Assembly: GCA_030536995.1 (NCBI GenBank)
Contig: JAUNOY010000013.1
Coordinates: 1-64,000 of the forward strand
Origin: Eubacteriales bacterium
GTDB taxonomy: Bacteria > Bacillota > Clostridia > Lachnospirales > Lachnospiraceae
Reading direction: 5' to 3'
Length of the DNA: 64,000 nt
The position numbers and the translations under genes were made by a program. This document shows positions 49,321 through 56,739 of the stretch, in pieces. Below the pieces are notes generated by a model. It was not told the origin of the DNA. It saw only the letters and a list, made by a program, of their open reading frames with translations, and searched no databases. Positions within the stretch are counted from its first letter, which is position 1. Every line of letters starts with the position of its first letter.

Positions 49321-50598
49321 ATGATGAAAGAAATGTACAAACAGCTTGGGATCTCCGAAAAAGTCTATGACTTTGGAAAAACAGTGGAGGATTCCTTAAA
49401 AGAAAGATTTGAAAAACTGGATAAAATAGCGGAATACAACCAGATGAAGGTGCTTCTTGCCATGCAGAAAAATAAAGTAAGCGAGGAATGCTTTGGCGCA
49501 TCCTCAGGTTATGGATATAACGATTACGGTCGTGACACCTTAGAGCAGGTTTACGCAGATACCTTCCATACAGAGGCGTGTCTGGTGCGTCCGCAGATTG
49601 CCTGCGGTACCCATGCTCTTGCCATCGCTTTATTTGGAAATCTTCGTCCGGGAGATGAGATTCTCTCTCCTGCAGGCAAGCCTTACGACACTCTGGAGGA
49701 GGTAATCGGAATCCGTCCGTCTAAGGGCTCTCTTGCAGAATACGGCGTGTCTTATCGTCAGGTAGAGCTTCTGGAAGATGGAACCTTTGATTATGACAGT
49801 ATCCGGGAAGCAATCAACGAAAAAACACGCCTTGTAGAGATTCAGCGTTCCAAAGGGTATCAGACACGCCCTTCTTTTTCTGTGAAACAGATTGGGGAGC
49901 TTATCTCTTTTGTAAAAAGCATCAAGCCGGATGTAATCTGTATGGTAGATAACTGTTATGGGGAATTCGTAGATACCATTGAGCCAAGTGATGTAGGCGC
50001 AGACATGATCGTAGGTTCTCTGATAAAAAATCCGGGAGGCGGTCTTGCTCCTATAGGCGGCTACATTGCAGGTACAAAGGAATGTGTGGAAAACGCATCC
50101 TACCGTATGACCTGTCCGGGTCTGGGCGCAGAGGTCGGTGCATCCCTTGGCGTAAACCGTTCCTTTTATCAGGGATTTTTCATGGCTCCTATGGTGACAA
50201 AGGGCGCGGTAAAGGGCGCAGTCTTTGCTGCCAATATTTATGAAAAGCTGGGATTCCCTGTAATTCCCAACTCCACAGAACCCCGTAACGACATCATTCA
50301 GGCGGTAAGTCTGGGCACACCGGAAGGACTGATTGCTTTTTGTAAGGGAATTCAGGCAGCAGCTCCTGTTGACAGCTATGTGGATCCGGAACCATGGGAT
50401 ATGCCGGGATACGACAGTCAGGTAATTATGGCAGCAGGCGCTTTTGTTCAGGGGTCATCCATTGAGCTTTCCGCAGACGGTCCGATGAAGGAGCCTTACG
50501 CCGTTTATTTCCAGGGCGGACTTACCTGGGAACACGCAAAGCTTGGAATCTTAATGTCTTTACAGAAATTAGTGGATAAGAATCTGGTAACCTTATAA
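49321..50598 (+). CDS. ynbB: Methionine gamma-lyase/cystathionine beta-lyase family PLP protein (YnbB)
   Basis: 425 residues of the YnbB group, fold-type I PLP enzymes named for aluminium resistance and often annotated as methionine gamma-lyase family. The PLP lysine is in GSLIKNPGGGLAPIGGYIAG. A conserved GYGYNDYGRDTLEQVYADTF opens the core. The true substrate is unknown. It is in the miaA-ynbB neighbourhood seen in Bacillus, which supports orthology more than function. Confidence 0.85.
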   Translation: MMKEMYKQLGISEKVYDFGKTVEDSLKERFEKLDKIAEYNQMKVLLAMQKNKVSEECFGASSGYGYNDYGRDTLEQVYADTFHTEACLVRPQIACGTHALAIALFGNLRPGDEILSPAGKPYDTLEEVIGIRPSKGSLAEYGVSYRQVELLEDGTFDYDSIREAINEKTRLVEIQRSKGYQTRPSFSVKQIGELISFVKSIKPDVICMVDNCYGEFVDTIEPSDVGADMIVGSLIKNPGGGLAPIGGYIAGTKECVENASYRMTCPGLGAEVGASLGVNRSFYQGFFMAPMVTKGAVKGAVFAANIYEKLGFPVIPNSTEPRNDIIQAVSLGTPEGLIAFCKGIQAAAPVDSYVDPEPWDMPGYDSQVIMAAGAFVQGSSIELSADGPMKEPYAVYFQGGLTWEHAKLGILMSLQKLVDKNLVTL

Positions 50599-50608
50599 GG
50601 AGTACGAT

Positions 50609-51781
50609 ATGGGAAAAAAGCAGGTCCTCATTACAGGCGGAGGTGCTGCGGGTCTGATGGCAGCTATCTTTGCAGCCAGAAACGGCGCAGCAGTTACCGT
50701 TTTGGAGCAAAATGAAAAGCCGGGAAAAAAAATCTGTGCTACAGGAAACGGGAAGTGTAATCTGACAAATCTTTCCATGCCGTCAGACGCTTATCGAGGA
50801 AGCCATCCGGAATTTGTTCGGGAAGCTCTCGGACAGTTTTCCGTAGAAGACACTGTGAAATTTTTTGAGGAAATCGGTATTGTGACTGTGAGCAGGAACG
50901 GTTATCTTTATCCAAGGAGCGGACAAGCACAGAGCGTGTCGGATGTTCTTTGTATGGAAGCACGAAATCTTGGAGTAAAGCTGAAAACCAATCAGAAGGT
51001 GACTTCCATTTCTCAGCATAAGGGAATATGGAAGGTAATTACAACAGATTGGCATTATGAGGGCGATGCCTTAATTCTTGCAGGTGGTTCCAAAGCCTCG
51101 GCTGTGGCAGGTGCTGACGGAAGCTGTTATGATCTTGCCGAAAGTCAGGGACATACGATTGTTCCGGTTTATCCGGCTCTGACAGCTCTTAAATGCAGGG
51201 GAAAAAACTTTAAAGCGTGGGCCGGCGTGCGTACAGGGGGAGAAATCACTCTCTGGATAGACGGAAAGCCTTTTAAGAAAGAACAGGGCGAGCTTCAGCT
51301 TACAGAGTATGGCGTTTCCGGTATTCCGGTGTTCCAGCTGAGCCGTTATGCTGTCTGCGCTCTGAGAGAGGGGCGTCAGGTCAGACTGTCTCTGGATTTC
51401 TTTCCGGAATATACACAGGAAGAGCTTAAGAAGCTTCTTTTAGGCCGAAAGGAGTCTTGTCCGTATAAAACGGAAAAAGAATTGCTGATTGGTCTTTTGC
51501 CTGAAAAGCTGATTAAGGTTCTGGCTTCTGACAGAGAGTTTCCGAATTCCATGAAGGAGTATTATCTGGAGGTTACAGATACCATGTCTTTTGCCCAGGC
51601 TCAGATTTGCTGCGGAGGCGTGGATACTGCAGAGGTAAATTCCTGTACTATGGAGTCCGGACTGAAAAAAGGACTGTATTTTGCAGGGGAATTGCTTGAT
51701 GTCGATGGAATCTGCGGCGGATATAATTTACAGTGGGCCTGGTCCAGCGGTGTGGCAGCAGGAAGACATGCGGCGAAATAA
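50609..51781 (+). CDS. NAD(P)/FAD-dependent oxidoreductase, HI0933/BaiN-like
   Basis: 390 residues. The Rossmann dinucleotide motif GGGAAGLMAAIFAARNG (residues 10-26) and KICATGNGKCNLTN define the HI0933/BaiN-like family. The C-terminal GGYNLQWAWSSGVAAGRHAA binds FAD. Some members reduce bile-acid enones, but most are of unknown substrate, so BaiN is not claimed. AAGGAGT precedes ATG 50609, 10 nt after ynbB; the next flavoprotein starts 36 nt later. Confidence 0.85.
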   Translation: MGKKQVLITGGGAAGLMAAIFAARNGAAVTVLEQNEKPGKKICATGNGKCNLTNLSMPSDAYRGSHPEFVREALGQFSVEDTVKFFEEIGIVTVSRNGYLYPRSGQAQSVSDVLCMEARNLGVKLKTNQKVTSISQHKGIWKVITTDWHYEGDALILAGGSKASAVAGADGSCYDLAESQGHTIVPVYPALTALKCRGKNFKAWAGVRTGGEITLWIDGKPFKKEQGELQLTEYGVSGIPVFQLSRYAVCALREGRQVRLSLDFFPEYTQEELKKLLLGRKESCPYKTEKELLIGLLPEKLIKVLASDREFPNSMKEYYLEVTDTMSFAQAQICCGGVDTAEVNSCTMESGLKKGLYFAGELLDVDGICGGYNLQWAWSSGVAAGRHAAK

Positions 51782-51816
51782 CAGATGACTATCAATATTT
51801 TACAGGAGGTATCCAT

Positions 51817-53403
51817 ATGATTCGGATCTCACAGTTAAAACTTCCGGTGGGACACAGTGAAGCACAGTTAGAAAAGAAAATTTCCAGACTTTTGAAGTGT
51901 CCAGGAACTCCTTTTACCTATACCATTCAAAAACAGTCTCTTGATTCCCGTCACAAAAATGACAAAAAGTTTGTCTATACTGTAGATGTGGAAATCAGAG
52001 GAGAAGAAAAAATCCTTAAAAAGGTTGGCAATAACAATATTACGTCAACCAAAAAGAAGCCTTATCTTTTTCCGGAGGCGGGAACAGAGCCGTTGGCTCA
52101 TCCTCCTGTTATTATCGGAAGCGGTCCTGCAGGTCTGTTTTGTGCCTGGTATCTTGCCCGTGCCGGATATCAGCCGATTGTACTGGAGCGGGGAGAGGAG
52201 GCAGAAAGACGCCTTCTGACTGTGGAAAAATTCTGGAAGGACGGAGTGCTTGACCCTGATTCTAATGTACAGTTCGGTGAAGGGGGGGCAGGGACTTTTT
52301 CTGATGGAAAGCTTAATACCCTTGTCAAAGACCCCTTCGGCAGAAACCATGAGGTATTGTACCGGTTTGTACAGGCCGGTGCTCCGGCAGAAATCCTGTA
52401 TCAGCAAAAGCCTCATCTCGGAACAGACGTTCTCATTGGTATTGTGCAGGAAATGAGAAAAGAAATTGAAGAAATGGGAGGAAGCTTCCGCTTCCGTGCA
52501 AAGGCGACAGATCTGATTTTTGAAAACAGTGAATTGAAAGCAGTGGAAATTAATAATAACGAACAGATTCCGGCTCAGGTCTGTGTACTTGCCATTGGGC
52601 ACAGTGCACGGGATACCTTTGAGATGCTTGAAAAATGCGGCTTCTCCATGGAACCCAAGGCATTTGCGGTCGGGCTTCGAATCGAACATCCTCAGAAAAT
52701 GATCAATCTGGATTTATACGGAGAGGAAGAAAACGAATTTCTGGGGGCAGCAGCCTATAAGGTAACGCATAAATGTGCGAATGGCAGGGGAGTCTATTCT
52801 TTCTGTATGTGTCCGGGCGGCTATGTGGTAAATGCTTCTTCTGAAGAGGGAAAACTTGCTGTAAACGGGATGAGTTATCAGGCAAGAGACGCGGAGAATG
52901 CAAACAGCGCCATGATCGTAACAGTGACGCCGGAGGATTTTCCGGGAGAGGGACCTCTTGCAGGTGTGGAATTTCAGCGCATTCTTGAGCGCAAGGCCTG
53001 GGAAATTGGCCAGGGAAAAATCCCGGTTCAGCTTTTTGGAGACTTTAAGGCAGATCGTGTAAGTACTGCTTTTGGTGAAGTTACTCCCTGTATGAAGGGT
53101 GATTATATTTTGGGAAATCTCCGCTGTGTACTTCCGAAACAGGTCAGCGCTTCCATTGAGGAGGGAGTTACTGCATTCGGCAGAATTCTTCCGGGATTTG
53201 ACAGGGAAGACGCACTTTTAAGCGGTGTGGAAAGCCGTACCTCTTCGCCGGTACGTATTATCCGGAATCAGGAACTTGTCAGCAATATGGCGGGAGTTTA
53301 CCCCTGCGGAGAGGGTGCAGGATATGCAGGAGGCATTACCAGCGCTGCCATGGACGGTCTGAAGATTGCGGAAACCATTTCTAAAAAATACAGAAACTTT
53401 TAA
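51817..53403 (+). CDS. NAD(P)/FAD-dependent dehydrogenase of the YtfP/FixC-like family
   Basis: 528 residues from ATG 51817 (MIRISQLKLPVGHSEAQLEKK), set by CAGGAGG upstream; a longer frame overlaps the preceding gene. An N-terminal alpha/beta domain (about 1-85) precedes an FAD Rossmann fold IIGSGPAGLFCAWYLARAG. Then come FGEGGAGTFSDGKLNT and a C-terminal CGEGAGYAGGITSAAMDG. These single-gene flavoproteins are widespread in Firmicutes and unassigned. A terminator overlaps its stop codon. Confidence 0.86.
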   Translation: MIRISQLKLPVGHSEAQLEKKISRLLKCPGTPFTYTIQKQSLDSRHKNDKKFVYTVDVEIRGEEKILKKVGNNNITSTKKKPYLFPEAGTEPLAHPPVIIGSGPAGLFCAWYLARAGYQPIVLERGEEAERRLLTVEKFWKDGVLDPDSNVQFGEGGAGTFSDGKLNTLVKDPFGRNHEVLYRFVQAGAPAEILYQQKPHLGTDVLIGIVQEMRKEIEEMGGSFRFRAKATDLIFENSELKAVEINNNEQIPAQVCVLAIGHSARDTFEMLEKCGFSMEPKAFAVGLRIEHPQKMINLDLYGEEENEFLGAAAYKVTHKCANGRGVYSFCMCPGGYVVNASSEEGKLAVNGMSYQARDAENANSAMIVTVTPEDFPGEGPLAGVEFQRILERKAWEIGQGKIPVQLFGDFKADRVSTAFGEVTPCMKGDYILGNLRCVLPKQVSASIEEGVTAFGRILPGFDREDALLSGVESRTSSPVRIIRNQELVSNMAGVYPCGEGAGYAGGITSAAMDGLKIAETISKKYRNF

Positions 53404-53430
53404 GGGAGAGTGTACATCTCCCTTTTTTTA
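53402..53430 (+). terminator. Terminator after the flavoprotein gene
   Basis: 8-bp stem AAGGGAGA with TCTCCCTT, 7-nt loop, followed by seven T residues; it begins within the stop codon. The next 115 nt up to radC hold no recognised element. Confidence 0.82.
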
Positions 53431-53545
53431 TGCTAGAATATAGAATGCTATATTTCGCATTCGGGAATATCTGTAGTTCTGATTCAAGGCTTAAGAACGT
53501 CTTGGAGCAGGATTTCCTTTGCTTAAAGAGCGGCAGGGAAAAATT

Positions 53546-54247
53546 ATGAGTGAAAGTATTAAAAACTTACCGGAAGCACAGCGTCCTTACGAAAAATGTC
53601 TTCGAGAGGGAGTCGGCGCTCTAAGTGACAGTGAGCTGCTGGCTGTGATTTTAAGAAGCGGCACGATGGGGAAAAACTCTATTTCTTTGTCCAGTCAGAT
53701 ACTGAAAACTATGGAGAATGCCTCCTATCCCGGGCTAATCGGACTTCTGCATGTATCAGCGGAAGATCTAATGAAAATTCCGGGAATCGGGAAGGTGAAG
53801 GCGGTTCAGCTGAAATGCATCGGGGAGCTTTCCAAGCGGATTGCCTGTACAGCAGCCAAAGGGCAGCTTACCTTTGAAAATCCATCCTCCATAGCCGGAT
53901 ATTACATGGAGAAGCTCCGACATGAGGAGCAGGAATTGATGATAATCATGATGTTGGACACCAGAAATCATTTTCTTGGAGAACAGCTTCTTACCAGAGG
54001 GACTGTGAATGCGACTCTGATTACACCCAGAGAGGTTTTTCTGGAAGCTTTGCGCCGTCATGCTGCAGGTCTGATCCTCGTACATAACCATCCAAGCGGA
54101 GATCCGATGCCGAGTAGCAATGACAGAAATGTAACTGCCAGAATTTATCAGGCAGGAGAATTAATAGGTATTCCTCTTCTCGATCATGTTGTAATCGGAG
54201 ACCACCGGTATTTCAGTTTCAGAGAAGAAGGATATATGGAGAATTAA
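53546..54247 (+). CDS. radC: RadC family JAB-domain protein
   Basis: 233 residues from ATG 53546 (MSESIKNLPEAQRPYEKCL). A helix-hairpin-helix (IPGIGKVKAVQL) is followed by the JAB metal site EVFLEALRRHAAGLILVHNHPSGDPMPSSND, quoted here as VHNHPSGDP at residues about 180-188. The DNA repair role implied by the name is not proven. It heads the mre-min-rod cluster, as in Bacillus (maf-radC-mreBCD). Confidence 0.92.
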   Translation: MSESIKNLPEAQRPYEKCLREGVGALSDSELLAVILRSGTMGKNSISLSSQILKTMENASYPGLIGLLHVSAEDLMKIPGIGKVKAVQLKCIGELSKRIACTAAKGQLTFENPSSIAGYYMEKLRHEEQELMIIMMLDTRNHFLGEQLLTRGTVNATLITPREVFLEALRRHAAGLILVHNHPSGDPMPSSNDRNVTARIYQAGELIGIPLLDHVVIGDHRYFSFREEGYMEN

Positions 54248-54259
54248 AGGGGCAGATAT

Positions 54260-55273
54260 ATGCTGTTTGAAAAAACTTACGGAATAGATTTGGGGAGCAG
54301 TTCCGTAAAAGTCTATTCATTTTTTAAAAACAAAAGTTACATTGAAAAAAACATGATTGCGTCCAGAGGACGTAAGATTATCGCCGTGGGCAATGAAGCG
54401 TATGAAATGTTCGAAAAAGAACCTGTGGACATTTCTGTGAATTCGCCGATGGCTTTTGGCATAATTGCCAATTTGGAACTGCAGGAAATCGTGCTCTACA
54501 GTATGATGAAAAAAATTGACCGTATCCGGGGGATAAATTCTGTCATGTATTTTACGGTTCCTCTGGATATGACGCCCGTTGAGAAACGCGCTTACTACTA
54601 TGTTGCAAACGGACACTGGCTTCATCAGAACCGGGTATTCATGGTGGAGGCTCCTATTGCGGATGCAATTGCCATGGGAGTTGACATTGAAAATAAGGAA
54701 GGAAGTATGGTAGTAAACATCGGCGCACAGAGCACCTGTTTTTCGATTATTACAGATGGAAAAGTCATTATCAGCAGGAAGATTCCGATCGGAGGCAGAC
54801 AGATGAATGAAGCTATCTGCAGCGAGGTGCGTAAACGCTATAATCTTCAGATTGGAACGCGTACAGGAAAACGTCTGAAAATGGTTATGGGACGCTTAAA
54901 TGACCAGAAAAAAGAAGCACGTAAAGTTGTTGGAATCGACAGTGTCTCAGGGCTTCCCAGAGAAGAAGTGATTTCTTCCTATGTGGTTAATGCCGGAATT
55001 ATGAACTGTGTCAATGAGATTGCAGCGGAAATGAAAACATTTCTGGAGCGTATCCCTCCTCAGATTTCCTATCATATCGCAAAGGAAGGAATTTATCTTA
55101 CAGGAGGAAGTACGCGGCTTCCTTATATTGACAATTATCTGGCAAGCTATACGGGATTTACCTTCAATCTTTCAGACCTGTATGAAACTTCGGCTGTAAG
55201 CGGTTTAGAAAAAATTATTCGTGACAGGGAACTCAGGAAGTGGGCAACACCTGTAAAACAGAGGAAGCTTTAA
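54260..55273 (+). CDS. Divergent MreB-like rod-shape protein
   Basis: 337 residues with the actin fold of MreB. Phosphate-1 is GIDLGSSSVKV (D10), and the catalytic-Glu segment VEAPIADAI (E130) is kept. Phosphate-2, normally DIGGGTT, reads NIGAQST (153-159), and ATP/adenosine loop GGSTRLPYI is near residue 280. Membrane-binding opening FEKTYGIDLG is shortened. It lies directly before mreC, the place of mreB, so it is the operon's MreB. The loss of the phosphate-2 Asp and Gly suggests weak or no ATP hydrolysis. A second, canonical MreB may exist elsewhere. Confidence 0.85.
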   Translation: MLFEKTYGIDLGSSSVKVYSFFKNKSYIEKNMIASRGRKIIAVGNEAYEMFEKEPVDISVNSPMAFGIIANLELQEIVLYSMMKKIDRIRGINSVMYFTVPLDMTPVEKRAYYYVANGHWLHQNRVFMVEAPIADAIAMGVDIENKEGSMVVNIGAQSTCFSIITDGKVIISRKIPIGGRQMNEAICSEVRKRYNLQIGTRTGKRLKMVMGRLNDQKKEARKVVGIDSVSGLPREEVISSYVVNAGIMNCVNEIAAEMKTFLERIPPQISYHIAKEGIYLTGGSTRLPYIDNYLASYTGFTFNLSDLYETSAVSGLEKIIRDRELRKWATPVKQRKL

Positions 55274-55325
55274 AAGCCATTCTCTTCAGATTAACAGATT
55301 ATTATAAATATCCAGGGGGACGAGA

Positions 55326-56222
55326 ATGAAAAACCTGAAAAAGAAAGTTCAGTTCAGAATTAATTTAAAAAGCAAACATCTTCTGGTGATTATGACGATT
55401 TTCTGCATCAGCTGTATTGCGGCTACTTTTGCCTCGGGTGTGACGTCTGCTCCGTTACAGGAAGCGGCAGGAACGATTATAGTGCCATTTGAAAAAAGTA
55501 TCAATAAAATAGGTTCTTTGCTTCTTGATATCAGAGCAGCTTTTCGTGACAAACAGGAGCTTCTGCTTGAAAACGAGGAGTTGAAAGCGGAGATTGACAG
55601 TCTTACTACCCAGAATAATAAGCTGATTCAGGATCAGACAGAGCTTTCCCGTTTAAAAGAACTCTACAAGCTTGATGAAGAATATTCAGATTATCCGAAA
55701 ATTGCGGCGAGTATTATTTCAAAGGATCCCGGGAACTGGTACGATACGTTTATGATTAATAAAGGAACTTCTGACGGGGTGCGTATTGATAATAATGTAA
55801 TTGCCGGAAAAGGTCTGGTGGGGATTGTCACAGAAGCCGGACCGCACTGGGCAACAGTCCGTTCTATTATTGATGACAGCAGTAATGTCAGTGCCATGAC
55901 GGTGAGTACATCTGACAACTGTGTAGTCCAGGGAGATCTGGAGCTTATTGATGAGGGAAAGCTCAGTTTTCATCAGCTTTATGATCAGGATAACAAGATT
56001 ACAGCAGGAGAACGTATTGTAACTTCCAATATCAGTGAGAAATATGTTCCGGGGCTTTTTATTGGATACGTGAGTGAGATTAATCAGGACAGCAATAACC
56101 TGACTAAGACAGGTACGCTTGTTACTCCTGTGGATTTTCGTCATCTTCGGGAGGTTTTTGTCATAACGGTGAATAAACAGGATGGCATTACTCAGAAGGA
56201 GGGGGCTGCGAATGAAAAGTAA
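55326..56222 (+). CDS. mreC: Rod shape-determining protein MreC
   Basis: 298 residues. One membrane anchor (about 18-40), a coiled coil (about 70-115; ELLLENEELKAEIDSLTTQ), and two beta-barrel domains with GTSDGVRIDNNVIAGKGLVG and VTSNISEKYVPGLFIGYV. MreC is a periplasmic-side scaffold linking MreB to PBP2 and RodA. AGGGGGACGAG precedes ATG 55326. Its end overlaps mreD by 11 nt. Confidence 0.94.
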   Translation: MKNLKKKVQFRINLKSKHLLVIMTIFCISCIAATFASGVTSAPLQEAAGTIIVPFEKSINKIGSLLLDIRAAFRDKQELLLENEELKAEIDSLTTQNNKLIQDQTELSRLKELYKLDEEYSDYPKIAASIISKDPGNWYDTFMINKGTSDGVRIDNNVIAGKGLVGIVTEAGPHWATVRSIIDDSSNVSAMTVSTSDNCVVQGDLELIDEGKLSFHQLYDQDNKITAGERIVTSNISEKYVPGLFIGYVSEINQDSNNLTKTGTLVTPVDFRHLREVFVITVNKQDGITQKEGAANEK

Positions 56223-56739
56223 GATTGTTCTTGGGATTACAATCATCGGTTGCTTTCTTCTTCAGTGTACGGTACTGCATGTAATTTCCATTGGTTCTAT
56301 AACGCCGAATCTGATTCTGATTCTCTGTGTATCCATGGGACTGATGCGCGGAAGAAAAAGCGGCCTTTGGACAGGCTTTTTTTCCGGGCTTCTCATTGAT
56401 ATGTTCTATGGTTCCATATTTGGCTTTTATGCGCTGATTTATATGTATACGGGTTTTATCAGCGGATATGCGCACCGTATTTGTTATGACGATGACGTAA
56501 AGGTTCCCATGATGCTGGCTGCAGGGACAGATTTGATTTATAACTTGGCTGTGTACGGGCTTCAGTTTCTTCTGCGCGGAAGAATGGGACTTGGCACTTA
56601 TTTATACCGTATTATCCTTCCGGAAATTTTTTATACGGTGTTTCTTACCCTGATTGTATACAGGGTATTTTATTATATTAATTACCATTTCATGAGTATT
56701 ACCAGGAAAGAAAGTGAGTCAATTTGGGTACTAAAATAA
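56212..56739 (+). CDS. mreD: Rod shape-determining protein MreD
   Basis: 175 residues from ATG 56212 (MKSKIVLGITIIGCFLLQ), preceded by GGAGGGGG; a longer frame begins within mreC without support. Five to six membrane spans. MRGRKSGLWTGFFSGLLIDMFYG is the family core, of which GLLIDMFYGSIFG is most conserved. It is a membrane partner of MreC. It overlaps the next gene by 16 nt. Confidence 0.9.
   Translation: MKSKIVLGITIIGCFLLQCTVLHVISIGSITPNLILILCVSMGLMRGRKSGLWTGFFSGLLIDMFYGSIFGFYALIYMYTGFISGYAHRICYDDDVKVPMMLAAGTDLIYNLAVYGLQFLLRGRMGLGTYLYRIILPEIFYTVFLTLIVYRVFYYINYHFMSITRKESESIWVLK

Noticed and set aside
53430-53545. SOS (LexA/DinR) box before radC
   Set aside because: No CGAAC-N4-GTTCG-like palindrome could be found in the region.
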